Of a DNA stretch of 63,860 nucleotides, positions 38,161 to 47,215 are shown in pieces. The notes under the pieces are model-generated. The model was not told where the DNA came from. It saw only the letters and a list, made by a program, of their open reading frames with translations, and made no database searches. A program made the translations under genes and the position numbers. This stretch comes from Acidobacteriota bacterium (GTDB taxonomy: Bacteria > Acidobacteriota > Vicinamibacteria > Vicinamibacterales > UBA823): contig PCAK01000039.1 in assembly GCA_002730525.1 (NCBI GenBank), positions 1-63,860 on the forward strand, in the 5' to 3' direction. The number at the start of each line of letters is the position of its first letter. Position 1 is the first letter of the stretch.

Positions 38161-39295
38161 CCCACGGCCGTCGAGGCGCGGCGGCGCGGCTGACGCTCGC
38201 CGCCGCCTGCCTGCTGGCGAGTGCCGGGACGGGCCGGGCGCAAGTCACCCTCGAGTACATCGCCCACGCCGCGTTCGTGATCGAGGCGGACGGCACGCGG
38301 CTCGTGATCGATCCGTACAACGGCGCGCGCTGGCTGGGCTACGAGTTCCCGGAAGGCGTCGAGGCCGACGCGGTCGCCATCACCCACCCGCACTACGATC
38401 ACGACGCCGGCTACTATCTGGCGGGCACCCAACGTTCCGGGAGCCTGGGCGCTACCGCGTCGGCGCGATCACGCTCCTCGGCGTGCCGGGCCGACACGCC
38501 GATCCCTACGGCCGTGAGTTTGGCCAGCTGAACACGATCTGGGTGGTGGAAGCCGGCGGCCTGCGCGTCGCCCACCTCGGCGACAACGTCCCGCTGACCG
38601 GAGCGATGGCCGACGCGATCGGCGACGTCGACGTGCTCCTGATTCCGGTCGACGACCAGGATCACATTCTGACCGCCGCGGAGGTCGACCTGCTCCGCGA
38701 GCGCTTGGCGCCGCGCGTCACCGTGCCGATGCACTACCGGCTCACGAGCCTGTCCGATCTCCCCGCATCGGTCGGACCGATCGACGACTGGTTGAGCCGG
38801 CAGCGCAACGTGCGACGCCTCGAGAGCCATTGGGCCACGCTGTCAGCCGAGACGCTGCCGGCCGCGCCCAGCGTCTGGGCGTTTCAGCCATCGCCCGCCG
38901 TGCGGCCGTGGCGCCAGGCCGTCAGGGCCGTCTGGGCACTTCGAGACGAGGCGCGGCAACGCGCGCGTGACGGCGATCGGGCTGGGGCGATCGAGCGGTT
39001 GCGGGAGGCGGTCCGGCTCGCGCCGGACGTATCGGTCTTCGGTTTCGACCTCGCCGTGAGCCTGCGCGACGCCTCGCGCGACGCGGCCGCGATGTCGGTC
39101 CTGACGACGAGCCTCGCGGGCGCGGGCCGCCACGATCGCGCCTACACGATGCGATCGCGGAAACTGCTGGCCGAGTTACATGACGAGGCCGGCGATGGCG
39201 ACCTGGCCGCCGAGCAGTATCGACTCATTCCCGCGGGCAGTCACAACATCGAACAGCGTGAGCGCGCCACGCGCTATCTCGCGGCGCATCAGTGA
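38157..39295 (+). CDS. Exported UlaG-like metallo-beta-lactamase with C-terminal TPR, frameshifted
   Basis: Starts at GTG 38157, overlapping the upstream stop by four bases. A signal ending GRAQ precedes the metallo-beta-lactamase domain, with THPHYDHDAGYY giving the metal His/Asp cluster. Near 38420 the frame shifts; the other frame continues HPTFREPGRYRVGAITLLG, GREFGQLNTIWVVEAGG and HLGDNVPL, the rest of the domain. About 150 C-terminal residues look TPR-like (ALRDEARQRARDGDRAGAIERLREA). The whole gene would encode about 379 residues. A one-base indel in GGCGGG is enough to explain the break, so this may be an assembly error or a recent mutation. Confidence 0.75.
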
Positions 39296-40191
39296 GACCC
39301 GCTCCGCGACTTGGCCGTGACGATCACGACGACCCCCGTGATGATCACGGCCGAACAGCTGATGGTCCAGCCGCTGATCTGCTCGCCGCCGATGGCGGCG
39401 CCGAGCACGAGCGCAATAATCGGATTGACGTAGGCGTAGGTCGCCGCCTTGGTCGGCGTCGACGCGCGCAGCAGGAACAGGTAGGCCGCGTACGCCAGCG
39501 ACCCCGGCCCGATCAGATACGCCAGCGCCAGGACTGACTTGGACGAGATGGCACCCAGGTCGACGGTCGCCAGTTCGCCCGTCGCGCCGCTGACCGCCAT
39601 CAGGATCACCCCACCGGCCAGCATCGGCATCCCGATAGCGACGACCTGCGACTCCGACTGCCGCGCGTGGCGCGAATAGACCGACCCGCACGCCCAGCTC
39701 AACGTGGCGCCGACGATGGCCATGGCCCCGATGGGCGCGACCTCGCCGGCACCGGTGGGATTGACGAGCAGCACCATCCCGGTCAGGCCGATGACGAGGC
39801 CGACGAACACCGCCGCGCCCGGATAGGTGCCGGCCGGCCGGATCCAATCGATCAACACGACCCACAACGGCACCATGGCGATCAGTAGCGCCGTCAGCCC
39901 CGACGGCACGAACTGCTCCGCCCAGGTGACGCCGCCGATGCCCCCCACGATCATCAAGGCACCGACGAGCGCGGCCGGTGGCCAGAGCGATCGCTCGGGC
40001 GGCGGCGCGCCCCGGGCCACGGCCCAGCTGACGAACAACGTCCCACCGATGCAGAAGCGCACCCCGGCCATGAAGAACGGCGGGATCGTCTCGATGCCGA
40101 ACCGGATCGCCAGGTAGGTCGACCCCCAGACGACGTAGACCGTCACGAAGGCAAGCAGGACCAGCAGGGTGCGATCGCGCGTCGGCGTCAT
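39289..40191 (-). CDS. EamA/DMT family transporter
   Basis: About 300 residues from ATG 40191 (MTPTRDRTLLVLL); the longer frame upstream is antisense to the aquaporin gene. Ten membrane helices in two EamA halves, with WGSTYLAIRFGIETIPP and GGVTWAEQFVPSGLTALLIAMVP in the first and RASTPTKAATYAYVNPIIALVLG in the second, the pattern of YdcZ/RhtA-like metabolite exporters. The substrate is unknown. It follows the glycerol-facilitator gene by 34 bases on the same strand and ends seven bases into the convergent metallo-beta-lactamase gene. Confidence 0.87.
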   Translation of the reverse strand: MTPTRDRTLLVLLAFVTVYVVWGSTYLAIRFGIETIPPFFMAGVRFCIGGTLFVSWAVARGAPPPERSLWPPAALVGALMIVGGIGGVTWAEQFVPSGLTALLIAMVPLWVVLIDWIRPAGTYPGAAVFVGLVIGLTGMVLLVNPTGAGEVAPIGAMAIVGATLSWACGSVYSRHARQSESQVVAIGMPMLAGGVILMAVSGATGELATVDLGAISSKSVLALAYLIGPGSLAYAAYLFLLRASTPTKAATYAYVNPIIALVLGAAIGGEQISGWTISCSAVIITGVVVIVTAKSRSGSH

Positions 40192-40225
40192 CGGATGCAG
40201 GCGTTCAGGCTCTGGGCGGCCGAGA

Positions 40226-40957
40226 TCAGGCCAGCCAGAGCAGGCGGTAGCAGAGCGCGCCGAGCACGCCGCCGACGAGCGGACCGACGACCGGGACCCA
40301 GGCGTAGGCCCAGTCGGAATCTCGCTTGCCGGGAATCGGCAGCAGATGGTGCGCGATCCGCGGACCAAGGTCACGCGCGGGATTGATGGCGTATCCGGTC
40401 GGCCCGCCCAACGACAGGCCGATCGACCAGACCAGCATCCCAACGAGGAATGGCCCGAGGCCGGTCGGGAAGCCGGTCGCGGGATCGAGGTTGGCGGGCG
40501 ACAGAATGGCCAGCACGCCGAGCACCAGCATGAACGTGCCGATGACCTCGGTCACGACGTTCGCGCCGAACTGGCGAACGGCCGGAGCGGTGCAGAAGAC
40601 GGCAAGCTTGAGATCGGGATCGGACGTCTCGCACCAGTGGGGTCGGTAGGCCAGCCAGACGACTACGCCGCCTGCAATCGCGCCGAGCACCTGCCCGGCG
40701 ACGTACACCGGCACCGCCGTCCAGGGAAAACGCCCGATGGCCGCCAGGCCGACGGTCACGGCCGGGTTGATGTGCGCGCCGCTCACACTGCCGACGGCGT
40801 AGACCGCCACGGCCACCGCCAGCCCCCACCCGGTCGCGATCACCATCCACCCGCTGCCCTCACCCTTCGAGCGAGCCAGCAGGACGTTGGCCACGACGCC
40901 GTCACCCAGAACGACGAGAATCATCGTGCCCAGCAGTTCGGCAACAAAGGTCGACAT
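40226..40957 (-). CDS. Aquaporin/glycerol facilitator (MIP family)
   Basis: 243 residues with six membrane helices and the two half-helix motifs: AHINPAVTVG (NPA 64-66) and YAINPARDLGPR (NPA 192-194). The Asp after the second NPAR (NPARD) favours the GlpF glycerol-conducting subgroup over pure water channels. No glpK or glpD is nearby. A TATAAT box at 40967-40972 ends only nine bases before the ATG, so the transcript may be leaderless. Confidence 0.93.
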   Translation of the reverse strand: MSTFVAELLGTMILVVLGDGVVANVLLARSKGEGSGWMVIATGWGLAVAVAVYAVGSVSGAHINPAVTVGLAAIGRFPWTAVPVYVAGQVLGAIAGGVVVWLAYRPHWCETSDPDLKLAVFCTAPAVRQFGANVVTEVIGTFMLVLGVLAILSPANLDPATGFPTGLGPFLVGMLVWSIGLSLGGPTGYAINPARDLGPRIAHHLLPIPGKRDSDWAYAWVPVVGPLVGGVLGALCYRLLWLA

Positions 40958-40966
40958 GGATCGCGG

Positions 40967-40972
40967 ATTATA
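40967..40972 (-). promoter_or_regulatory. Putative -10 box, leaderless arrangement
   Basis: TATAAT on the minus strand with nine bases between it and the MIP ATG (40957). The usual start point 6-8 bases downstream of a -10 box would fall at or next to the A of the start codon. No ribosome-binding site could fit. Confidence 0.5.
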
Positions 40973-41022
40973 GCAGCGCCCAGGCCGAGTTCAGCCGTAC
41001 GCCGACGATCAATAATGAGACC

Positions 41023-42081
41023 GTGCCACTTCGAATCGACGGCCCGCATCGACGGTACAACCCCCTTCTCGACGAATGGGTCCTGACCTCACCGGGCCGC
41101 CTCGACCGTCCGTGGCAGGGCCAGACCGAACCCGCGACGCCTGGCGCGCGACCGGCCTACGACCCTGAGTGCTACCTCTGTCCGGGTAATCGACGCGCCG
41201 GCGGCGCCGAGAACCCACGATACGACACCACGTTCGCCTTCGACAACGACTTCTCCGCGCTCGCCGGGCCGCAGGTCGACGGCCGACGGCCGACGGACGG
41301 CCTGCTCCGGGCCGACCCGGTGACGGGACACTGCCGTGTGCTCTGCTTCTCGCCTCGTCACGACCTCACGCTGGCCACGATGGCGCCGCCCGAAGTGCAG
41401 GCCGTGGTCGAGGCGTGGTGTGCCGAAGCCGAACGCGCGGCGGCACGCGAGGCGATCCGGTACGTCCAGGTCTTCGAGAATCGTGGCGACGTCATGGGGT
41501 GCAGCAATCCGCACCCCCACTGCCAGATCTGGGCGGTGGATCACGTACCGACGATTCCGAGCCGGAAACTGGCGACGCAGCGCGCCTACCACGACGCCCA
41601 CGGCCGCGACCTGCTGGGTGACTATCTCGACGAGGAGCTCGCGGAGCGCGAGCGGATCGTCTTCACCAACGACCGCTGGGTCGCGCTGGTGCCGTTCTGG
41701 GCGATCTGGCCGTTCGAGGTCATGGTGCTCCCGCGGCGCCCGGTCGCCAGCCTGGCCGAACTCGACGAGGACGACCGCCGTTCACTCGCAGAGGTGGTCG
41801 GCGAACTCACGGCGCGATACGACGCGCTCTTCACCTGCGAATTCCCCTACTCGATGGGGTGGCACGGTCAACCGGCCGACGGCCGGACTCAGCCGGCCTG
41901 GCGCCTCCACGCCGTCTACTACCCGCCGCTCCTCCGATCGGCCACGATCCGGAAGTTCCTCGTCGGCTACGAGATGACGGCCGAGCCGCAGCGTGACCTG
42001 ACGGCGGAGGAAGCCGCGACGCGGCTCCGCGCGACTCCAGGGCGCGGCGCCGGCCGCGATCTCGGAGCGCCCGACCCGTGA
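41023..42081 (+). CDS. galT: Galactose-1-phosphate uridylyltransferase
   Basis: 352 residues from GTG 41023. Transfers UMP between UDP-glucose and galactose-1-phosphate in the Leloir pathway. Motifs: a zinc-binding C50-x2-C53 (ECYLCPGN) and the active site SNPHPHCQIW with H164 and nucleophile H166, which would form the uridylyl-enzyme. FENRGDVMGCSNPH and FPYSMGWHG are conserved. The stop overlaps the galK start by four bases. AATAAT lies six bases upstream of the GTG, possibly a -10 box of a leaderless message. Confidence 0.95.
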   Translation: MPLRIDGPHRRYNPLLDEWVLTSPGRLDRPWQGQTEPATPGARPAYDPECYLCPGNRRAGGAENPRYDTTFAFDNDFSALAGPQVDGRRPTDGLLRADPVTGHCRVLCFSPRHDLTLATMAPPEVQAVVEAWCAEAERAAAREAIRYVQVFENRGDVMGCSNPHPHCQIWAVDHVPTIPSRKLATQRAYHDAHGRDLLGDYLDEELAERERIVFTNDRWVALVPFWAIWPFEVMVLPRRPVASLAELDEDDRRSLAEVVGELTARYDALFTCEFPYSMGWHGQPADGRTQPAWRLHAVYYPPLLRSATIRKFLVGYEMTAEPQRDLTAEEAATRLRATPGRGAGRDLGAPDP

Positions 42082-43265
42082 GCGCGGCGCCCGGGCGGAT
42101 CGCCGACGGCTTCCGGAATGCCTTCGGAGGGCACGCTCCGGCTGTCGTCGTTCGCGCGCCTGGCCGCGTCAACCTAATCGGCGATCACACCGACTATCAC
42201 GAAGGCTTCGCCCTACCTGCCGCGATCGACCGCGAGGTGCAACTCGCGGCCGCCCCGCGAACCGACCAGATACTGCGGGTCGTCTCCTCCGTCTCCGACG
42301 AGCCCGTGAACGTGGAACTCGAGCTGGGCGCCTTGGCGCCGACCGGACGGAACCGCTGGCACGACTACGTCGCCGGCACAGCCTGGGCGCTCGCCGAGGC
42401 GGGCCACGAACTTGGCGGCGCCGACATCGCGATCGGCACCGATCTGCCGATCGGCGCCGGCCTGTCGTCGTCGGCCGCGATCGAAATGGGCGTCGCACGG
42501 GCGCTGTGCGCGCTCGGCCGGATTGCGTGGGACACGGCGTCGATGGCTCGTGTGGCCCGCCGCGCCGAAAACGACTACGTCGGCCTCGGCTGCGGCATCA
42601 TGGACCAGTTGGCCGTCGGCGCCGGCGTCGCCGGTCACGCGCTGCTCCTCGACTGTCGATCGCTCGCCGTCGAGCCGGTCGCGCTGCCCTCGGACCTCAC
42701 GATCGTCGTGATGGACACCGGCGTCCGGCGGTCGCTGGCCGCCACCGAGTACGATGCGCGGCGGGCGGGCTGCGACAGCGCGCTCGACGCGATCCGCCGG
42801 CGGTGGCCCGACGTCAGGACGCTCCGCGATGCCGACGCGTCACAGCTCGAGGCGGTCCGCGGCGATCTTGATCCAGCCGACCGCGACGCCGCCTATCGCC
42901 GCGCGGCCCACGTGATCACCGAAAACCTTCGCCCCACCCAGCTCGCGGCGGCGCTCGATGCCCGCGACTACGCCGAGGCCGGACGCCTCGTCGACGCCTC
43001 GCATGCCAGCCTGCGGGATCTCTACGAAGTGTCGTGCCCGGAGCTCGACCGGATCACGGCCCTGGCGCGGCGGACGTCGGGCTGCTACGGCGCGCGGATG
43101 ACAGGCGGCGGCTTCGGCGGGAGCGCCGTCGCGCTCGTGGCCTCGGAGGCATCCGAGGCGTTCGCGGAGGATCTGTCGGCCGCCTACGACGCGGCCGGTC
43201 CGCTCACCGGATCGGTCTTCACCTGCCACACGGCAGGCGGTGTGTCGGTGCTGGAATCGGGATAG
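42078..43265 (+). CDS. galK: Galactokinase
   Basis: 395 residues, GHMP kinase fold. Phosphorylates galactose at C1 using ATP. The galactokinase signature RVNLIGDHTDYHEGFALP lies at about 30-47, the ATP-binding GHMP loop is PIGAGLSSSAAIEMG (about 125-140), and the C-terminal motif reads MTGGGFGGSAVALV. The GTGA start overlaps the galT stop, so the two form a galTK operon. galE and galM are absent from the window; the next gene downstream is an MFS transporter that may carry sugar. Confidence 0.95.
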   Translation: MSAAPGRIADGFRNAFGGHAPAVVVRAPGRVNLIGDHTDYHEGFALPAAIDREVQLAAAPRTDQILRVVSSVSDEPVNVELELGALAPTGRNRWHDYVAGTAWALAEAGHELGGADIAIGTDLPIGAGLSSSAAIEMGVARALCALGRIAWDTASMARVARRAENDYVGLGCGIMDQLAVGAGVAGHALLLDCRSLAVEPVALPSDLTIVVMDTGVRRSLAATEYDARRAGCDSALDAIRRRWPDVRTLRDADASQLEAVRGDLDPADRDAAYRRAAHVITENLRPTQLAAALDARDYAEAGRLVDASHASLRDLYEVSCPELDRITALARRTSGCYGARMTGGGFGGSAVALVASEASEAFAEDLSAAYDAAGPLTGSVFTCHTAGGVSVLESG

Positions 43266-43356
43266 GGCGCGAGGCGAACTGCGGGCTGAACTCGATCCGC
43301 CCGACTGCCTTCCCCGGCCAGGCTCCGTTGTTACCGCGGCGGCATCCGGGACCGGT

Positions 43357-44610
43357 ATGATGGCCGACGCGATGCCGCCCCCCGCCGCCCGCTATGCGCT
43401 CGTCTTCTCGTGCCTCGGCCACGCCTACATGCACCTCTTCGCGGTCTACTTCTTCCTGGTCGTGCTGCCGCTCGAAGGCGAGTGGGCGATGCCGTATCAC
43501 GAACTGATTGAGCTGTGGACGTTCGGCTCGCTCCTCGTCGGCGCCATGGCGCTCCCGGCTGGCTGGCTCGGCGACCGCTGGAGTGCGCCGGGCATGCTCG
43601 TCGTCTTCTTCCTGGGGCTCGGGGGCGCGGCGATCCTCTGCGGGCTGGCGACGACGCCGTCCGCCATGTGGGCCGGCCTCTGCCTGCTCGGCGTCTTCGC
43701 CGCGATCTACCACCCGGTCGGCGTCGCCTGGCTCGTGCGCAGCACCACGTCGAGCCGCGGTAAGGCGCTCGGCATCAACGGCATCTTCGGCAGTGCCGGC
43801 GTCGCCAGCGCCGGGCTCGTCGCGGGCACGCTGATCGATCTCTACGGGTGGCGGATGGCCTTCTTCGTACCCGGCGCCCTCTCGGTCGTCACGGGCGGGG
43901 TCATGCTCTGCTACCTGGTTGGCGGCCGCCTCATCGACAAGCCAACCGTTCACGCCGCCACGCCCGCCGACGGGCACGCCGGCCAGATGCGGGCCTTCGT
44001 GCTCTTGCTCGTGACGATGTTCGGCGGCGCGATCATCTACCAGGCGACGCAGACCGCAATGCCCAAGGTCTTCGCGCTGCGCCTCGCGGACCTCGTCGGC
44101 GGCTCGACGCTCGGGGTCGGCGTGTTCGTCGCGATCGTGTACGGGTGCGCCGGGCTCACGCAGGTCGTGTCGGGACACCTCGCGGATCGTTTCGACCTCA
44201 AGCGGGTGTACATCGCCACGTTTCTGATCCAGGTGCCGGTCCTCTGGGTCACCGCCAGCGCGACTGGATTTTCGCTCGTCGCCGCATCGGCCGTCTTGGT
44301 CATGGCCAACACCGGCTCGCTGCCGGCCGAGAACATGCTCCTGGCCGCCGCAACGCCGGAGCGGCGACACGGCGTCGCGTTCGGGATCAAGTTCGTCCTG
44401 GCGTTCGGCGCCGCCCCGGTGGCGATCCGCCTGGTGGCCTACATCAACGACGTCACCGGTGAATTCACGAGCCTCTTCCTGATCCTGGCCGCCGTCGGGC
44501 TGGGCGTCGTCGTCGCGTCCGCACTCCTTCCGAAACTCCAGCGGCCGGGCGCGGTGGCGCCCGGGCCGCCCGACTCAAACGTACTCGCGGAGCGCGCGCC
44601 GACACTATGA
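43357..44610 (+). CDS. MFS transporter
   Basis: About 417 residues with twelve membrane helices. N-terminal features include HAYMHLFAVYFFLVVLP and the loop 2-3 region AGWLGDRWSAPGM, an MFS motif A variant; the second half repeats it as SGHLADRFDLKRVY. The start is uncertain among ATG 43357, 43360 and 43372; the last lies ten bases after TATGAT (43356-43361) and could be a leaderless start. It follows galTK by about 90 bases, so a sugar or sugar-derived substrate is possible but unproven. Confidence 0.85.
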   Translation: MMADAMPPPAARYALVFSCLGHAYMHLFAVYFFLVVLPLEGEWAMPYHELIELWTFGSLLVGAMALPAGWLGDRWSAPGMLVVFFLGLGGAAILCGLATTPSAMWAGLCLLGVFAAIYHPVGVAWLVRSTTSSRGKALGINGIFGSAGVASAGLVAGTLIDLYGWRMAFFVPGALSVVTGGVMLCYLVGGRLIDKPTVHAATPADGHAGQMRAFVLLLVTMFGGAIIYQATQTAMPKVFALRLADLVGGSTLGVGVFVAIVYGCAGLTQVVSGHLADRFDLKRVYIATFLIQVPVLWVTASATGFSLVAASAVLVMANTGSLPAENMLLAAATPERRHGVAFGIKFVLAFGAAPVAIRLVAYINDVTGEFTSLFLILAAVGLGVVVASALLPKLQRPGAVAPGPPDSNVLAERAPTL

Positions 44611-45161
44611 CGACGCGCGGGCCCAGCGCCCGGCCTGGCGGCCGGACACTCCAGTGGGCTGTCGCCGCCGCGATCGTGCTGACAGTCGCCACGGCCCCAC
44701 CGGCCGAGGCGCAACTCGGCGACGCGCGCTGGACGATCACCCCATCGGCTGGCGCGAGTTTCGGCTCCGATGTCGACGGCTCCAGCGGCGCGCTCGCCCT
44801 GGGCGTCGGCCGGACGGTCTCGTCACGGATCGCGCTCGAGGGTGAGGTCGGGTGGTTGTCGGATCTCGCGCACGACGGTCGGTCCTACGGCGCGACGACG
44901 CTCTTCGGCGGGCGCGCGGTGTTCCTGGTCGGCCCACTCGCGGGGCCCGTGGTCCCCTACGGCTCGGTCGGCGGGCTGCTCGCACGGCTCGATCCGCCCA
45001 CGACCGGCGCCACCGTCGAGATCGCGCTGACCGCGGGAGGCGGCGGACTCGTGCAGGTGCACGATCGCGCCTGGCTCAGAGGTGATCTACGCTTCGTGCA
45101 CGTGAACGACGCGCCGAACTTCTGGCGCGCCCTCGTCGGCCTCACGGTCGGCCTCGACTGA
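44607..45161 (+). CDS. Small outer-membrane beta-barrel-like protein
   Basis: 184 residues overlapping the MFS stop by four bases. A Sec signal ends PAEAQL (about residue 36). The mature part alternates polar and hydrophobic residues with aromatic ends (PSAGASFGSDVDGSSGALALGVG, RIALEGEVGWLSD, LRGDLRFVHVND), as in eight-stranded OmpA/OmpW-like barrels. It has no functional signature. Its position between a transporter and a membrane hydrolase suggests an envelope role. Confidence 0.65.
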   Translation: MTTRGPSARPGGRTLQWAVAAAIVLTVATAPPAEAQLGDARWTITPSAGASFGSDVDGSSGALALGVGRTVSSRIALEGEVGWLSDLAHDGRSYGATTLFGGRAVFLVGPLAGPVVPYGSVGGLLARLDPPTTGATVEIALTAGGGGLVQVHDRAWLRGDLRFVHVNDAPNFWRALVGLTVGLD

Positions 45162-45178
45162 CGCCCACACTCGACAGC

Positions 45179-46282
45179 ATGGATCCGATTGCTCACACCC
45201 TCGTCGGCGCGAGCCTGGCACAGACCGGACTGAAGCGGCTGTCGACCTTCGGCACCCTGACGCTCCTGCTGGCCGCCAACGCTCCGGACATCGACGCGTT
45301 CACGATGTTTCTCGGCCGTGACGTCTCGCTCGGCGCGCGTCGGGGATGGACCCACGGCGTACTGGCCATGGCCGTCCTGCCCGTGGCGCTCGCCGGCCTC
45401 GTCTGGCTACTCGGGCGGATCCGCGCGCCGCGTGACGGCGCGCAGGCACCCAGCTTCACCCCGCTGCTCGTGCTGTCCGGGGTCGGGGTCTTGACCCATC
45501 CGCTCCTCGACTGGCTGAACACCTACGGCATCCGGCTGCTGATGCCATTCGACGACCGGTGGTTCTACGGCGACGCGCTGTTCATCGTCGACCCGTGGGT
45601 CTGGTTACTCGCCGCCACCCCGGCCGTGCTGGCCTCGAGCGCCCACTGGCCGAGCCGGCTCGCCTGGCTCCTCGGAGGTGCCGTCGCCACCTGGATCGTC
45701 GTCGGCACGGGACTGGCCTCATGGGGAATCCAGGCGGCGTGGCTCGGCGGCTTGGGTGGCATCGCTGTACTCGCCCGGTCGCGGCAGCCGCGGGCGCGCG
45801 GCCGGTTCGCCGTGGCGTGCCTCGGGGCCGTGGCGCTGTACGCCGGCGCGATGGTCGTGGGAAGTCGCGTCGCCGCTGGACAGGCCGATCGCTGGCTGGC
45901 GAGCCGAGGCGTCGAGGCCGTCTCCTCGATGGCCGGCCCGGTGGCCGGCAACCCCTTCGCACGCGACATCATCGCCTCGACCGGCGACCGCTACCACTTC
46001 GTACTCGTCGACTGGCTGTCCGATCGGCCGATCCAGCTGAGCGACGAGAGCGTCCCCATCGGCGAGGTCGGCCCCATCGTCCGCGCGGCACTGGCCGCGC
46101 CCGATATTCAGGGCACGCGGCGCTGGCTCCGCTTCCCGATCTACACGGTCGAGCCCGACGCAGACGGCTACCGGGTGACCATTCGCGACATGCGCTTCGC
46201 GCGCCGCGCGCCGGCTGGCCTCGGCGTCATCGAGATCGACCTCACCAACGACCTGCGATCGCGTGCAACCGTGAGCCGCTGA
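45179..46282 (+). CDS. YdjM-family membrane-bound metal-dependent hydrolase
   Basis: 367 residues. The N-terminus MDPIAHTLVGASLAQTGL with LLAANAPDIDAF and GWTHGVLAMAV is the signature of the YdjM/LexA-regulated inner-membrane hydrolase family, with conserved His and Asp residues at the membrane face. Five or so membrane helices follow (to about residue 235), then a soluble C-terminal domain of about 130 residues probably facing the periplasm. The enzymatic reaction of this family is not firmly known. The gene starts 17 bases after the beta-barrel gene and probably ends the operon. Confidence 0.85.
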   Translation: MDPIAHTLVGASLAQTGLKRLSTFGTLTLLLAANAPDIDAFTMFLGRDVSLGARRGWTHGVLAMAVLPVALAGLVWLLGRIRAPRDGAQAPSFTPLLVLSGVGVLTHPLLDWLNTYGIRLLMPFDDRWFYGDALFIVDPWVWLLAATPAVLASSAHWPSRLAWLLGGAVATWIVVGTGLASWGIQAAWLGGLGGIAVLARSRQPRARGRFAVACLGAVALYAGAMVVGSRVAAGQADRWLASRGVEAVSSMAGPVAGNPFARDIIASTGDRYHFVLVDWLSDRPIQLSDESVPIGEVGPIVRAALAAPDIQGTRRWLRFPIYTVEPDADGYRVTIRDMRFARRAPAGLGVIEIDLTNDLRSRATVSR

Positions 46283-46290
46283 ACATCGTC

Positions 46291-46296
46291 TACAAT
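46291..46296 (+). promoter_or_regulatory. Putative -10 box of the DUF3014 gene
   Basis: TACAAT 25 bases upstream of ATG 46322, in a 39-base spacer. It gives the DUF3014 gene its own promoter apart from the upstream operon. Confidence 0.4.
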
Positions 46297-46321
46297 GAGA
46301 GAGTCCAGCCCCTAGACGACG

Positions 46322-47167
46322 ATGACTGAACTCGGCGACTTCCAGTTCGATCCCGAACCGGTGCCAACGCCCGGCGGCCCTCCGCGCTGGCAGTCCACGG
46401 CCATCGTCGTGGGTGGCGTGGCGCTCCTGGCCGCGGCGATTCTCGCCGTCTACCTGGTGCGGCGCAGTCCCACCGAAATGGTGCCGGCCGAGGCTCCGCC
46501 GGTAGCCGAGGCGGCGCCCGACGAGTCGGTCGACGCCACCGAGGAGATCCTGGACGAAACGGACGAGGTCGAACTGATCGACCTGCCGCCCCTTGATGAG
46601 AGCGACAGCCTCGTTCGAGATCTGATCGCCACGCTGTCCGCCCACCCGACCTTCGTCGCCTGGATGGCCACCGAGGACCTGATCCGCACCTTCGTCGTCG
46701 TCATCGAGAACGTGGCCGATGGCCAGACGCCGGCCCGCCACCTGGGAAACCTGTCGCCGCGTGAGCCATTTCGCACGGCGGGTGGCCGACAACGTTCGGT
46801 CATCGACCCGCGGAGCTACGAGCGCTACGACCTCATCGCTGACGCATTCGATTCACTGGACGTAGCGGGCGCCACCCAGCTCTTGGTTCAGCTCGAACCG
46901 CTGCTCGACGACGCCTACCGCGACCTCGGGCATCCCGATGGAGCATTCCGGCCGGTGCTGGCGCGCGCGGTCCGTGAGATCCTGGAGGCGCCGATCGTCG
47001 ATGGCGAGATCGCCGTCGTCTCTCGCAGCGTCGTGTTCGAGTTCGTCGATCCGTCGCTCGAGGCGCTGACCCCGGTCCAGCACCAGGCGTTGCGAATGGG
47101 ACCGCGCAATCTCCGCCTCGTGCAGCGGAAGCTCCGGGATCTGTCGGATGCGCTCGGACTCGACTAG
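46322..47167 (+). CDS. DUF3014 domain membrane protein
   Basis: 281 residues. A short cytoplasmic N-terminus is followed by one membrane helix (about 24-47), an acidic Pro/Glu-rich linker (about 55-90) and the DUF3014 domain (about 95-275), with LPPLDESDSLVRDLI, LIRTFVVVIENVADG and YDLIADAFDSLD. The domain's function is unknown. The stop codon lies inside the left arm of a perfect 25-bp palindrome. Confidence 0.85.
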   Translation: MTELGDFQFDPEPVPTPGGPPRWQSTAIVVGGVALLAAAILAVYLVRRSPTEMVPAEAPPVAEAAPDESVDATEEILDETDEVELIDLPPLDESDSLVRDLIATLSAHPTFVAWMATEDLIRTFVVVIENVADGQTPARHLGNLSPREPFRTAGGRQRSVIDPRSYERYDLIADAFDSLDVAGATQLLVQLEPLLDDAYRDLGHPDGAFRPVLARAVREILEAPIVDGEIAVVSRSVVFEFVDPSLEALTPVQHQALRMGPRNLRLVQRKLRDLSDALGLD

Positions 47168-47215
47168 CAGCCCGTGGTGAAAGTGCCGTTCGGCACTTTC
47201 ACCACGGGCTGCTAG
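47164..47215 (+). terminator. Perfect 25-bp palindrome at the DUF3014 stop
   Basis: Arms 47164-47188 and 47191-47215 are exact inverse complements separated by TT. The DUF3014 stop TAG (47165-47167) lies within the left arm. As RNA it would be an extremely stable hairpin that could block 3' exonucleases or stop transcription, although no T-run follows. In DNA it could extrude as a cruciform. Confidence 0.8.

Noticed and set aside
43219-44370. 383-residue minus ORF opposite the MFS gene
   Set aside because: Highly polar His/Asp/Glu/Arg text, the expected shadow of a transporter.
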